Of a stretch of DNA of 30,091 nt, positions 8,868 to 18,917 are shown one piece after another. The stretch's first letter is position 1. Each line of letters starts with the position of its first letter. Made by a program: the position numbers and the translations under genes. The stretch lies in the NCBI GenBank assembly GCA_019415335.1, contig DXKH01000047.1:1-30091 (forward strand), read 5' to 3'. The DNA is from Citrobacter sp. GTDB taxonomy: Bacteria > Pseudomonadota > Gammaproteobacteria > Enterobacterales > Enterobacteriaceae. Under the pieces are notes generated by a model. That model ran no database searches, was not told where the DNA came from, and saw only the letters and a list, made by a program, of their open reading frames with translations.

Positions 8868-10070
8868 ATGTCGAGTAAGTTAGTACTGGTTCTGAACTGC
8901 GGTAGCTCCTCACTGAAATTTGCAATCATCGATGCAGTTAACGGTGAAGAGTACCTTTCTGGTTTAGCCGAATGTTTCCATCTCCCAGAAGCACGTATCA
9001 AATGGAAAATGGATGGCGGTAAACAAGAAGCGGCTTTAGGTGCAGGCGCCGCTCACAGTGAAGCGCTGAACTTTATCGTTAATACTATTCTGGCACAAAA
9101 ACCAGAACTGTCTGCGCAGTTGACTGCAATCGGTCACCGTATCGTACACGGCGGCGAGAAGTATACCAGCTCCGTGGTTATCGATGACTCTGTTATTCAG
9201 GGCATCAAAGATTCTGCCTCTTTCGCACCGCTGCATAACCCGGCTCACCTGATCGGGATTGCAGAAGCACTGAAATCCTTCCCGCAGTTGAAAGACAAAA
9301 ACGTCGCTGTGTTTGACACCGCGTTCCATCAGACCATGCCGGAAGAGTCTTACCTCTATGCCCTGCCGTACAGCCTGTACAAAGAACACGGCGTTCGTCG
9401 TTATGGCGCGCACGGTACCAGCCACTTCTTCGTTACTCAGGAAGCGGCAAAAATGCTGAACAAACCGGTAGAAGAGCTGAACATCATCACGTGCCACCTG
9501 GGCAACGGGGGTTCTGTTTCTGCTATCCGCAATGGTAAATGTGTCGATACTTCTATGGGTCTGACCCCACTGGAAGGTCTGGTGATGGGTACCCGTTCTG
9601 GTGACATCGACCCGGCAATCATTTTCCACCTGCACGACACGCTGGGCATGAGCGTTGATCAGATCAACAAGATGCTGACCAAAGAGTCCGGCCTGCTGGG
9701 TCTGACCGAAGTCACCAGCGACTGCCGTTATGTTGAAGACAACTACACCACCAAAGAAGACGCAAAACGTGCAATGGACGTTTACTGCCACCGTCTGGCG
9801 AAGTACATCGGTTCCTACACAGCGCTGATGGACGGTCGTCTGGACGCGGTTGTCTTCACCGGCGGTATCGGTGAAAACGCGGCCATGGTTCGCGAGTTGT
9901 CCCTGGGTAAACTGGGCGTGCTGGGCTTTGAAGTTGATCATGAACGTAACCTGGCGGCGCGTTTCGGCAAATCCGGTTTCATCAACAAGGAAGGTACCCG
10001 TCCTGCCGTGGTGATCCCAACCAACGAAGAACTGGTTATCGCGCAAGACGCGAGCCGTCTGACTGCCTGA
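8868..10070 (+). CDS. ackA: acetate kinase
   Basis: AckA transfers phosphate between acetyl phosphate and ADP to give acetate and ATP. It is the last step of acetate overflow and fermentation, and the reaction is reversible. The 400-residue product equals the E. coli length. ASKHA-fold signatures are clear: [10 protein letters not shown] (N10, K17), GHRIVHGG with R91, H123 in PLHNPAHL, catalytic D150 in VFDTAFH, H182 in AHGTSH, HLGNGGS, R243 in GTRSGDIDP, and the C-terminal [11 protein letters not shown] 8868 gives [13 protein letters not shown]. It is co-oriented with pta, but the 195-base gap contains a palindromic repeat that has no counterpart in the short K-12 spacer as I recall it. Codon use is strongly biased, as in a highly expressed gene. 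Confidence 0.98.
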   Translation: MSSKLVLVLNCGSSSLKFAIIDAVNGEEYLSGLAECFHLPEARIKWKMDGGKQEAALGAGAAHSEALNFIVNTILAQKPELSAQLTAIGHRIVHGGEKYTSSVVIDDSVIQGIKDSASFAPLHNPAHLIGIAEALKSFPQLKDKNVAVFDTAFHQTMPEESYLYALPYSLYKEHGVRRYGAHGTSHFFVTQEAAKMLNKPVEELNIITCHLGNGGSVSAIRNGKCVDTSMGLTPLEGLVMGTRSGDIDPAIIFHLHDTLGMSVDQINKMLTKESGLLGLTEVTSDCRYVEDNYTTKEDAKRAMDVYCHRLAKYIGSYTALMDGRLDAVVFTGGIGENAAMVRELSLGKLGVLGFEVDHERNLAARFGKSGFINKEGTRPAVVIPTNEELVIAQDASRLTA

Positions 10071-10092
10071 TATCACACCGCCAGCTACACCC

Positions 10093-10207
10093 TAAATAAT
10101 TCGAGTTGCAGGAAGGCGGCGACGTAGCGAATCCCCAGGAGCGTACACCAGTACGTGACTGGGGTGAGCGAAGAAAGCTAACGCACATGCAACTTGAAGT
10201 ATGACGG
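10093..10207. repeat. ~115-bp palindromic intergenic repeat inside the ackA–pta operon
   Basis: The ends are imperfect inverted repeats: ATAATTCGAGTTGCA on the left and, read on the other strand, ATACTTCAAGTTGCA on the right (13 of 15). In the middle, CCCCAG (10134–10139) and CTGGGG (10158–10163) enclose a nested GTAC/GTAC pair, so the whole unit can fold into a long hairpin. I recognise it as a repeat scattered through intergenic regions of Salmonella, Citrobacter, Klebsiella and relatives. It has no coding capacity, which suggests a MITE-like element. Its position between ackA and pta puts it in the polycistronic mRNA. Confidence 0.75.
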
Positions 10208-10265
10208 GAGCTGGTGGTGCCGTTTTGTAACCCGCCCAACGGGCGGTAACGAAAGAGGATAAACC

Positions 10266-12407
10266 GTGTCCCGTATTATTATGCTGATCCCTACCGGAAC
10301 CAGCGTCGGCCTGACCAGCGTCAGCCTCGGCGTCATCCGCGCTATGGAACGCAAAGGCGTTCGTCTGAGTGTCTTTAAGCCAATCGCCCAGCCACGCGCC
10401 GGTGGCGATGCACCAGACCAGACCACCGCTATCGTTCGTGCAAACTCTTCTGTCACCGCGGCTGAACCGCTGAAGATGAGCCACGTAGAGTCTCTGCTGT
10501 CCAGCAATCAGAAAGATGTGCTGATGGAAGAGATCATCGCGAACTACCACGCGAACACCAAAGACGCAGAAGTGGTACTGGTTGAAGGCCTGGTCCCAAC
10601 CCGTAAACACCAGTTCGCGCAGTCTCTGAACTACGAAATCGCTAAAACGCTGAACGCGGAAATCGTCTTCGTCATGTCTCAGGGCACTGATACGCCGGAA
10701 CAACTGAACGAGCGTATTGAACTGACTCGCAGCAGCTTCGGCGGCGCAAAAAATACCAACATCACCGGCGTTATTGTGAACAAACTGAACGCCCCGGTTG
10801 ATGAACAAGGCCGTACTCGCCCGGATCTGTCCGAGATTTTCGACGACTCTTCCAAAGCGCAGATTGTGAAAGTTGATCCGGCGCAGCTCACCGCAACCAG
10901 CCCCCTGCCAGTTCTGGGCGCGGTGCCGTGGAGCTTTGATCTGATTGCGACCCGTGCGATCGACATGGCGCGTCACCTGAATGCCACCATCGTCAACGAA
11001 GGCGATATCAACACGCGTCGCGTGAAGTCTGTCACCTTCTGCGCGCGCAGCATTCCGCACATGCTGGAACACTTCCGTGCCGGTTCCCTGCTGGTCACCT
11101 CCGCTGACCGTCCGGACGTGCTGGTTGCCGCGTGTCTGGCTGCGATGAACGGCGTAGAAATCGGTGCCCTGCTGCTGACCGGTGGTTACGAAATGGACGC
11201 GCGTATCTCTAAACTGTGTGAACGCGCTTTCGCAACCGGCCTGCCGGTATTTATGGTGAACACCAATACCTGGCAGACCTCTCTGAGCCTGCAGAGCTTC
11301 AACCTGGAAGTGCCGGTTGACGATCACGAGCGTATCGAGAAAGTTCAGGAGTACGTGGCGAACTACATCAACGCTGACTGGATCGAGTCCCTGACTGCGA
11401 CTTCTGAGCGTAGCCGTCGTCTGTCTCCGCCGGCCTTCCGTTATCAGTTGACCGAACTGGCACGTAAAGCCGGTAAACGCGTTGTGCTGCCCGAAGGCGA
11501 CGAACCGCGTACCGTGAAAGCGGCAGCCATCTGTGCTGAACGTGGAATCGCAACCTGCGTGCTGCTGGGTAACCCGGAAGAAATTAACCGCGTTGCAGCG
11601 TCTCAGGGCGTTGAACTCGGCGCTGGCATCGAAATCGTGGACCCGGAAGTGGTTCGTGAAAGCTACGTCGCGCGTCTGGTTGAACTGCGTAAGAGCAAAG
11701 GCATGACCGAAACCGTTGCCCGTGAACAGTTGGAAGACAACGTGGTTCTCGGCACGCTGATGCTGGAACAAGACGAAGTTGACGGTCTGGTATCAGGCGC
11801 CGTTCACACCACGGCTAACACCATTCGTCCGCCGCTGCAGCTGATCAAAACAGCGCCAGGCAGTTCACTGGTGTCCTCCGTCTTCTTCATGCTGCTGCCG
11901 GAACAGGTTTACGTTTACGGCGACTGTGCGATCAACCCGGATCCGACCGCTGAACAGCTGGCTGAAATCGCTATCCAGTCTGCCGATTCCGCAATTGCCT
12001 TTGGTATCGAACCGCGCGTCGCGATGCTCTCCTACTCCACCGGCACCTCTGGTGCAGGTAGCGACGTAGAGAAAGTACGTGAAGCAACCCGTCTGGCGCA
12101 GGAAAAACGTCCTGACCTGATGATCGACGGTCCGCTGCAGTACGATGCCGCCGTAATGGCTGACGTTGCAAAATCCAAAGCGCCGAACTCTCCGGTTGCA
12201 GGTCGCGCTACCGTGTTCATCTTCCCGGATCTGAACACCGGTAACACCACCTACAAAGCGGTACAGCGTTCTGCCGACCTGATCTCCATCGGGCCGATGC
12301 TGCAGGGTATGCGCAAGCCGGTGAACGACCTGTCCCGTGGCGCGCTGGTTGACGATATCGTCTACACCATCGCCCTGACCGCGATTCAGTCTTCACAGCA
12401 GCAGTAA
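10266..12407 (+). CDS. pta: phosphate acetyltransferase
   Basis: Pta converts acetyl-CoA and phosphate to acetyl phosphate and CoA; with AckA it forms the acetate pathway. The 713-residue product has the long enterobacterial architecture: an N-terminal P-loop-like domain (about 1–200, [17 protein letters not shown]), a central DRTGG-type domain (about 220–340) with regulatory roles in E. coli Pta, and the C-terminal catalytic PTA/PTB domain (about 390–713), with [34 protein letters not shown] and the terminal [25 protein letters not shown]. The start is GTG at 10266, behind GAAAGAGGATAAACC, and gives the family N-terminus [11 protein letters not shown]. It is co-oriented with ackA. Two stacked hairpins follow the stop. 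Confidence 0.97.
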   Translation: MSRIIMLIPTGTSVGLTSVSLGVIRAMERKGVRLSVFKPIAQPRAGGDAPDQTTAIVRANSSVTAAEPLKMSHVESLLSSNQKDVLMEEIIANYHANTKDAEVVLVEGLVPTRKHQFAQSLNYEIAKTLNAEIVFVMSQGTDTPEQLNERIELTRSSFGGAKNTNITGVIVNKLNAPVDEQGRTRPDLSEIFDDSSKAQIVKVDPAQLTATSPLPVLGAVPWSFDLIATRAIDMARHLNATIVNEGDINTRRVKSVTFCARSIPHMLEHFRAGSLLVTSADRPDVLVAACLAAMNGVEIGALLLTGGYEMDARISKLCERAFATGLPVFMVNTNTWQTSLSLQSFNLEVPVDDHERIEKVQEYVANYINADWIESLTATSERSRRLSPPAFRYQLTELARKAGKRVVLPEGDEPRTVKAAAICAERGIATCVLLGNPEEINRVAASQGVELGAGIEIVDPEVVRESYVARLVELRKSKGMTETVAREQLEDNVVLGTLMLEQDEVDGLVSGAVHTTANTIRPPLQLIKTAPGSSLVSSVFFMLLPEQVYVYGDCAINPDPTAEQLAEIAIQSADSAIAFGIEPRVAMLSYSTGTSGAGSDVEKVREATRLAQEKRPDLMIDGPLQYDAAVMADVAKSKAPNSPVAGRATVFIFPDLNTGNTTYKAVQRSADLISIGPMLQGMRKPVNDLSRGALVDDIVYTIALTAIQSSQQQ

Positions 12408-12418
12408 GTTGCCTCCTC

Positions 12419-12474
12419 TGGGCCCTGACGGGCCCAGTCAAAATCCGGAAATCGTAATGGTTTCCGGATTTTTT
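12419..12474 (+). terminator. tandem hairpins and intrinsic terminator after pta
   Basis: A first hairpin, TGGGCCC/GGGCCCA with loop TGAC (12419–12436), is followed at once by AAAATCCGGAAA (12440–12451) pairing with TTTCCGGATTTT (12461–12472) and then a T-run. The second is a standard intrinsic terminator. It ends the ackA–pta transcript before yfcC. Confidence 0.9.
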
Positions 12475-12594
12475 ATTCCTTCCTTTTCAGCCGTGTAAAA
12501 TCTGATTTTTTGGCTTAACTGCGCTGTATCAATGAATAACCATGCGCCTGTTTGCATACTTAGCCTCTTTGCTTTGCAACAGGGATAGTCTTTC

Positions 12595-14115
12595 ATGTCT
12601 GCAGTAACCGAAACACAGCCAACCAGAAAATGGGCCATGCCCGATACGTTGGTGATTATTTTCTTTGTCGCCATTTTAACCAGCCTTGCGACCTGGGTTG
12701 TCCCCGTCGGGATGTTCGACAGCCAGGAGGTGCAATACCAGGTCGATGGTCATACAAAAACCCGTAAAGTGGTCGATCCACACTCTTTCCGTATTCTGAC
12801 CAACGACGCCGGTGAAGCGCAGTATCATCCGGTTAAGTTTTTCACTACCGGCGATGAAAGCCCTGGCCTGATGAACTTCCCGTTCGAAGGGCTGACCTCC
12901 GGATCTAAATTCGGTACCGCCGTCGGTATCATCATGTTTATGCTGGTCATTGGCGGCGCATTTGGCATTGTCATGCGCACGGGAACCATTGATAACGGCA
13001 TCCTGGCGCTGATCCGCCATACCAAAGGCAATGAGGTCTTGTTCATCCCGGTGCTGTTTATTCTCTTCTCGCTGGGTGGCGCAGTATTCGGCATGGGGGA
13101 AGAGGCAGTCGCCTTTGCGATTATCATCGCGCCGCTGATGGTGCGACTGGGTTATGACAGTATCACCACCGTGCTGGTGACCTATATTGCGACGCAAATT
13201 GGCTTTGCCAGTTCGTGGATGAACCCCTTCTGCGTGGTGGTTGCTCAGGGTATTGCCGGCGTACCGGTCCTCTCCGGTTCCGGTCTGCGCATCGTGGTAT
13301 GGGTTATTTCGACGCTGATTGGCCTGACGTTTACGCTAGTCTATGCCTCGCGGGTGAAAAAGAATCCGCTTCTGTCACGCGTGCATGAATCTGATCGTTT
13401 CTTTCGCGAACAGCAGGATGACGTTGTCGAGCGACGCTTCACGATCGGTGACTGGCTGGTGCTGCTGGTGCTGACCGGGGTGATGGTTTGGGTGGTCTGG
13501 GGCGTTATCGTCAACGCGTGGTTTATCCCAGAAATAGCCAGTCAGTTCTTCACCATGGGCCTGGTGATTGGCATTATCGCCGTTGTTTTTCGCCTTAACG
13601 GCATGACGGTCAACATTATGGCCTCCTCTTTCACCGAAGGCGCACGCATGATGATTGCTCCCGCCCTGTTGGTAGGCTTTGCCAAAGGCATATTGCTACT
13701 GGTGGGCAACGGAGAAGCGGGTGATGCGAGTGTGCTGAATACGTTATTGCACAGCATTGCCAACGGCATCAGTGGGCTGGACAATGCCGTTGCTGCATGG
13801 TTTATGCTGCTCTTCCAGGCCGTGTTTAATTTCTTTGTGACATCGGGATCGGGTCAGGCAGCACTGACCATGCCGCTGTTAGCGCCACTTGGCGATCTGG
13901 TGGGCGTTAACCGTCAGGTAACTGTGCTGGCGTTCCAGTTTGGCGATGGCTTCAGCCATATCATCTATCCGACCTCTGCGTCACTGATGGCAACGTTAGG
14001 CGTCTGTCGGGTGGATTTCCGTAACTGGCTAAAAGTAGGCGCGACGCTGCTGGGACTGCTGTTTATTATGTCCAGCGTGGTGGTGATTGGCGCACAGATT
14101 ATGGGCTATCACTAA
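12595..14115 (+). CDS. yfcC: YfcC-family inner-membrane transporter
   Basis: A 506-residue polytopic inner-membrane protein, equal in length to E. coli YfcC, in the family annotated as C4-dicarboxylate/basic amino-acid carriers; its true substrate is unsettled. The first membrane helix is at about residues 15–40 (TLVIIFFVAILTSLATWVVPVG). A periplasmic segment of roughly 60 residues follows, then about ten more helices. Conserved motifs include VFGMGEEAVAFAIIIAPL, IGFASSWMNPFCVVVAQ and NFFVTSGSGQAALTMPLLAPL. Start ATG 12595 gives MSAVTETQPTRKWAMPDTLV. It lies behind the pta terminator and converges on yfcD through a shared terminator. Probably monocistronic. Confidence 0.92.
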   Translation: MSAVTETQPTRKWAMPDTLVIIFFVAILTSLATWVVPVGMFDSQEVQYQVDGHTKTRKVVDPHSFRILTNDAGEAQYHPVKFFTTGDESPGLMNFPFEGLTSGSKFGTAVGIIMFMLVIGGAFGIVMRTGTIDNGILALIRHTKGNEVLFIPVLFILFSLGGAVFGMGEEAVAFAIIIAPLMVRLGYDSITTVLVTYIATQIGFASSWMNPFCVVVAQGIAGVPVLSGSGLRIVVWVISTLIGLTFTLVYASRVKKNPLLSRVHESDRFFREQQDDVVERRFTIGDWLVLLVLTGVMVWVVWGVIVNAWFIPEIASQFFTMGLVIGIIAVVFRLNGMTVNIMASSFTEGARMMIAPALLVGFAKGILLLVGNGEAGDASVLNTLLHSIANGISGLDNAVAAWFMLLFQAVFNFFVTSGSGQAALTMPLLAPLGDLVGVNRQVTVLAFQFGDGFSHIIYPTSASLMATLGVCRVDFRNWLKVGATLLGLLFIMSSVVVIGAQIMGYH

Positions 14116-14120
14116 AAGAC

Positions 14121-14147
14121 AAAAGGAGCCGCATGCGGCTCCTTTTT
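14121..14147. terminator. bidirectional terminator between yfcC and yfcD
   Basis: A perfect 26-base palindrome (14121–14146) with a GC-rich core GGAGCCGCATGCGGCTCC and A/T runs at each end. It sits between the convergent stops of yfcC and yfcD and can serve both strands. Confidence 0.92.
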
Positions 14148-14161
14148 ACTGTAGAAGAGCG

Positions 14162-14728
14162 TTACTCCGCCTCTTCTTGCTTCTCCTGTTGTGACTCCGA
14201 CCTGGCCGCTTCGTTTTTGGCATTACGGGTCATCCACAGCGCCAGTGCCTTCAGAGAGTCGGGCGTGAATTCATCACAGCGAGCCGTAATTTCTTCAGGC
14301 GTCAGCCAGCACACTTCGCTGACCTCTTCTTCTTGCAGGGCGAACGGGCCGTGCGATACACAACTGAACAGCGCACCCCAGACGCGACAGTTCTTATCTT
14401 CAAAGTAGAACTGACCGTGTTCGGCGAAAGGCACGCCGGCAATACCTAACTCTTCTTCCGCTTCACGACGGGCAGAGTCCAGCAGTTGTTCGTCGGCCTG
14501 CACAACGCCACCTGCCGTGGCATCTAACATTCCGGGTAAAAAGTCTTTTGTCTCGGTACGACGCTGCACCAGTATTTTGCCCATCCCGTCGTGTACGACA
14601 ATATAGGTCGCACGATGACGCAGGCCCTGCGCTCGCATCTGTTCACGGCTGGATTGTGCAATGACTTCGTTGTCTTCATTCACAATATCCACCCATTCCG
14701 TACTTGCCAAACGACGCTGTTCCACCAT
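14162..14728 (-). CDS. yfcD: Nudix hydrolase YfcD
   Basis: A Nudix-superfamily pyrophosphohydrolase related to isopentenyl-diphosphate isomerase-type Nudix proteins; the substrate is unknown. The complete Nudix box is visible at residues 74–96 (G74, E80, then REAEEELGI at 88–96). Upstream are the strands [15 protein letters not shown] and [17 protein letters not shown]. The 188-residue product is about eight residues longer than the E. coli protein because of a Glu/Gln/Ser-rich C-terminal tail ([12 protein letters not shown]). The start could be ATG 14728 or the next codon GTG 14725, which matches the E. coli MEQRRLAS start; AAGG lies about seven bases before the ATG. Likely transcribed with yfcE, 56 bases upstream. 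Confidence 0.93.
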   Translation of the reverse strand: MVEQRRLASTEWVDIVNEDNEVIAQSSREQMRAQGLRHRATYIVVHDGMGKILVQRRTETKDFLPGMLDATAGGVVQADEQLLDSARREAEEELGIAGVPFAEHGQFYFEDKNCRVWGALFSCVSHGPFALQEEEVSEVCWLTPEEITARCDEFTPDSLKALALWMTRNAKNEAARSESQQEKQEEAE

Positions 14729-14784
14729 CAGGAAACCTTCTTTTTCTGGCGCTCTTACGGCGCATTTACATATGTGGGGGTAAA

Positions 14785-15336
14785 TTACGAATTAATCGCG
14801 ACCTGCGCAATAATACTTTGATCATTGAGTGCGATAACACTCAACACATTATCGTCCAGCAGGCCATAACTTGCCTGAAAGCCCCCCTTCGGAATGCTCA
14901 CTGAACCCGGGTTGAAGTGATAAAGATCGCCCCTTTTTTCTGCCACCGGCAGATGCGTATGCCCATACACCAGGACGTCACCAGCCCGCAGTGTCGGCAG
15001 ATTATCCGGCCCAAAGAGATGGCCGTGAGTCAGAAACAGCCGCTGATTTTCCAGTAACACCTGCTGCCAGGGTGCGGTTATTGGAAACTGCAGCAGCATC
15101 TGATCCACTTCGCTATCACAGTTTCCCCGAACCGCAATAATCCGCGCCGCTTGTTCATTCAGTCGCTCAGCCACCTGAGCGGGCGCATAGCCTTCAGGTA
15201 AGGCATTTCGCGGCCCATGGTTGAGTACATCACCCAGTATCACCAGCCACTGCGCGCCACTGCGGGAAAACAACGCCAGCACGCGTTCTGTGGCAGGCAA
15301 AGACCCGTGAATGTCGGATGCAAACATCAGTTTCAT
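14785..15336 (-). CDS. yfcE: metallophosphoesterase (phosphodiesterase) YfcE
   Basis: A calcineurin-like phosphodiesterase; the E. coli enzyme is Mn-dependent and hydrolyses model phosphodiesters, with unknown natural substrate. From ATG 15336 the product is 183 residues. Metal-binding motifs appear in order: ASDIHG (D8, H10), [23 protein letters not shown] and GHTHLP, followed by [12 protein letters not shown]. The start is chosen by alignment with E. coli M(M)[10 protein letters not shown] and by GGAG a few bases upstream. GTG at 15339 is the codon equivalent to the first E. coli Met. The longer frame that reaches to 15495 overlaps yfcF and is not credible. It lies between yfcF and yfcD on the same strand. 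Confidence 0.93.
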   Translation of the reverse strand: MKLMFASDIHGSLPATERVLALFSRSGAQWLVILGDVLNHGPRNALPEGYAPAQVAERLNEQAARIIAVRGNCDSEVDQMLLQFPITAPWQQVLLENQRLFLTHGHLFGPDNLPTLRAGDVLVYGHTHLPVAEKRGDLYHFNPGSVSIPKGGFQASYGLLDDNVLSVIALNDQSIIAQVAINS

Positions 15337-15391
15337 CACATACTCCGTGTCATCTAAAACCACATTATGATACTGGATTGTAGACGCGTTA

Positions 15392-16822
<1,431 letters not shown>

Positions 16823-16876
16823 CGCGACCGGGTTCTCGTGTATCATGCGAGAGTTCATACATGGAGGAGACCTGCA

Positions 16877-17239
16877 ATGTCACATCATGACGCTATAATT
16901 CGTATAAAAAACCTTCGTTTACGCACTTTCATCGGCATCAAAGAAGAAGAGGTCAACAACCGACAGGATATTGTCATCAACGTTGCGATTCACTATCCGG
17001 CAGACAAAGCCCGCGTCAGCGAAGATATTAATGATGCGCTGAATTACCGTACGATCACCAAAAACATCATCCAGCACGTTGAGAACAACCGCTTTTCATT
17101 ATTAGAAAAATTAACCCAGGATGTGCTCGATATCGCACGCGAACACCACTGGGTCACTTATGCTGAAGTGGAAGTCGACAAACTACACGCGTTGCGTTAT
17201 GCCGATTCTGTCTCCATGACGTTGAGTTGGCAACGCTAA
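16877..17239 (+). CDS. folX: dihydroneopterin triphosphate 2'-epimerase
   Basis: FolX epimerises dihydroneopterin triphosphate to dihydromonapterin triphosphate, the route to tetrahydromonapterin, a cofactor for phenylalanine hydroxylase-type enzymes in some bacteria. It belongs to the FolB/FolX tunnelling fold. From ATG 16877 it is 120 residues, as in E. coli, with GAGGAG seven bases upstream; the ATG at 16838 has no such signal. Recognisable segments are [40 protein letters not shown] and [21 protein letters not shown]. It sits 20 bases before yfcH and is probably cotranscribed with it. Confidence 0.95.
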   Translation: MSHHDAIIRIKNLRLRTFIGIKEEEVNNRQDIVINVAIHYPADKARVSEDINDALNYRTITKNIIQHVENNRFSLLEKLTQDVLDIAREHHWVTYAEVEVDKLHALRYADSVSMTLSWQR

Positions 17240-17259
17240 CCGCCATCACGGGAGGCTGT

Positions 17260-18153
17260 ATGAAGATACTGGTAACCGGAGGGACTGGCCTTATCGGAGG
17301 ACATCTGGTCCCGCGCCTGCAGGAACTGGGTCATCAGGTGACTGTATTGACCCGCCGCCCCGATGACGCCCGGAAAAAACTCAATGACCGGGTCACACTG
17401 TGGAGCACGCTGGAAGATAAGCACAACCTCGATGATATCGATGCGGTAATTAACCTGGCCGGTGAACCCATAGCAGACAAACGCTGGACGACAGAGCAAA
17501 AAGATCGCCTGTGCCAGAGCCGCTGGCGCATCACCCAGAAACTGGCGGACCTCATTAACGCCAGTGAAACGCCGCCGTCGGTCCTGATTTCCGGTTCTGC
17601 CGCAGGTTATTACGGCGATCTGGGCGAAGTGGTGGTTACCGAGGAAGAGCCACCGCATAACGAATTCACCCATAAACTTTGCGCACGCTGGGAGCAAATT
17701 GCCTGCGAGGCGCAAAGCGACAGAACGCGCGTATGTCTGCTGCGTACCGGTGTGGTATTGGCGCCAAAGGGCGGTATCCTCGGCAAAATGATCCCGCCGT
17801 TTCGTCTGGGCCTCGGTGGCCCCATTGGCAATGGTCGCCAGTATCTGGCCTGGATCCACATTGATGATATGGTCAATGCGATCCTCTGGCTGCTGGATAA
17901 CGACCTGCGCGGACCGTTCAACATGGTCTCACCCTATCCGGTACGCAATGAGCAATTTGCCCATGCGCTAGGACATGCTCTGCAACGGCCGGCCATTCTT
18001 CGTGTACCGGCAACCGTGATTCGCCTGCTGATGGGCGAATCATCAGTGTTGGTGCTGGGTGGGCAGCGCGCCTTGCCCAAACGACTGGAAGCCGCCGGAT
18101 TTCCCTTCCGTTGGTATGACCTTGAAGAAGCGCTGGCGGATGTCGTTCACTGA
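17260..18153 (+). CDS. yfcH: NAD(P)-binding epimerase-like protein YfcH
   Basis: An atypical short-chain dehydrogenase/epimerase-like protein with an N-terminal Rossmann fold and a C-terminal DUF1731-type segment; the substrate is unknown. From ATG 17260 it is 297 residues, as in E. coli, with GGGAGG five bases upstream; the longer frame from 17227 overlaps folX. The nucleotide-binding motif is [12 protein letters not shown] (G7, G10, G13). [14 protein letters not shown] and [11 protein letters not shown] follow (the Ser and Tyr-containing region typical of the fold). The C-terminal [19 protein letters not shown] is the conserved family tail. It follows folX and ends in front of a terminator-like hairpin (18172–18222). 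Confidence 0.94.
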   Translation: MKILVTGGTGLIGGHLVPRLQELGHQVTVLTRRPDDARKKLNDRVTLWSTLEDKHNLDDIDAVINLAGEPIADKRWTTEQKDRLCQSRWRITQKLADLINASETPPSVLISGSAAGYYGDLGEVVVTEEEPPHNEFTHKLCARWEQIACEAQSDRTRVCLLRTGVVLAPKGGILGKMIPPFRLGLGGPIGNGRQYLAWIHIDDMVNAILWLLDNDLRGPFNMVSPYPVRNEQFAHALGHALQRPAILRVPATVIRLLMGESSVLVLGGQRALPKRLEAAGFPFRWYDLEEALADVVH

Positions 18154-18171
18154 TGTCTTCCCTGTTCACCC

Positions 18172-18222
18172 TCGCCATTCCGGTGGTAAGGTAGTCTCAC
18201 TGACTCCCGGAATGGCGATTTT
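18172..18222 (+). terminator. terminator-like hairpin abutting the GNAT start codon
   Basis: TCGCCATTCCGG (18172–18183) and CCGGAATGGCGA (18207–18218) pair perfectly over 12 bp around a 23-base loop, followed by TTTT (18219–18222) and immediately by the ATG of the GNAT gene. It ends the folX–yfcH message in all likelihood. The short T-run and the position against a start codon also allow a role in controlling the downstream gene. Confidence 0.65.
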
Positions 18223-18726
18223 ATGGCACGACTCACAACCGAACGACTGACGCTTTCCCCGTTTCAACCCACTGACTGGCCCTTTTTCCTCGCGCTTCGT
18301 GAAAATCCGGACATCATGCGTTTTATGGGCAACCTCTGCCCGGAACGCGAAACGCGTCTGCTGTTTGCGCGTCGCCTGACCTCAAAACACACCTTCGTGA
18401 TCCGTCAGCATCACGATGCCACGCCGCTGGGCGACATTGGCTTACAAATCAGCCATCATTTTCCGCAGGAAGCGGATATTGGTTATTGTGTCATCCCCGC
18501 CGTCCAGGGACGCGGTATCGCCAGTGAGGCCGTTCGTGCCGTCTGCGACTATGCCTTCCGCGAAGCCGGCGTGAAAGCCATCAACGCCTGGGTGCTTGCC
18601 GAGAACCGGGGTTCAGTCCGCCTGCTGGAAAAGCTGGGATTTGTGCGTACGCAGGTGCTGGAGAAAGCGTTTGAGGTCAACGGTATCCACTATGACGACT
18701 GGGGATACCGTCTGGAGAGTGAGTGA
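18223..18726 (+). CDS. GNAT-family N-acetyltransferase (RimJ/RimL-like)
   Basis: A 167-residue acetyltransferase of the GNAT superfamily (Acetyltransf_3 / RimJ-RimL type); the acceptor is unknown. The start MARLTTERLTLSPFQPTDWP is the usual beginning of this family. DIGLQISHHFPQEADIGYCV forms the central strands, and the acetyl-CoA pyrophosphate loop QGRGIA is at 95–100, followed by SEAVRAVCDYAF. ENRGSVRLLEKLGF at 127–140 is the conserved motif B helix. ATG 18223 follows directly on a hairpin with a T-run and has no convincing Shine–Dalgarno; GGAA about a dozen bases upstream lies within the hairpin arm. K-12 has no gene between yfcH and rpnB, so this is an accessory gene here. It converges on rpnB with a 29-base gap. 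Confidence 0.88.
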   Translation: MARLTTERLTLSPFQPTDWPFFLALRENPDIMRFMGNLCPERETRLLFARRLTSKHTFVIRQHHDATPLGDIGLQISHHFPQEADIGYCVIPAVQGRGIASEAVRAVCDYAFREAGVKAINAWVLAENRGSVRLLEKLGFVRTQVLEKAFEVNGIHYDDWGYRLESE

Positions 18727-18755
18727 GGTTAGCTGTCCGTCGACGCGAGAAAGTC

Positions 18756-18917
18756 TCAGGCACGGATAGCGGTAAGCTGGTCAATGGGAAGACCGGTTAT
18801 TCTGGCAATGGTATGGGCATCAATACCATCCGCCAGCATCATACGTGCAATCCGCTGTGCTTCATCGCGTTTGCCCTGTTGGATCCCCTGCTGACGCAAT
18901 CTGTCGGCGATAGTCAT
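18756..18917 (-). CDS. candidate intragenic small protein from internal start in rpnB (RpnS-like)
   Basis: Within rpnB, in the same frame, ATG 18917 is preceded by AAGGAGAGGCTA, so AAGGAG ends six bases before the start. Translation there would give 53 residues: [20 protein letters not shown] and then a helical tail ending LTAIRA. Published work on Rpn proteins describes short C-terminal products made from internal starts that act as antitoxins to the full-length nuclease. The position near the C-terminus and the strength of this site fit that pattern. The sequence shows the site; that the small protein is made and is an antitoxin is inference. Confidence 0.5.
   Translation of the reverse strand: MTIADRLRQQGIQQGKRDEAQRIARMMLADGIDAHTIARITGLPIDQLTAIRA

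Noticed and set aside
9036..10076. 346-residue open frame on the minus strand across ackA
   Set aside because: Same cause: a shadow of a highly biased gene. The composition (Val/Phe/Gln/His rich) is typical of reverse-complemented biased codons, with no recognisable fold or start signal.
10092..11771. 559-residue open frame on the minus strand across pta
   Set aside because: It is antisense to the catalytic gene pta, whose strong codon bias keeps this frame open. The translation is rich in His/Gln/Arg/Phe with no domain, and it begins inside pta with no ribosome-binding site.
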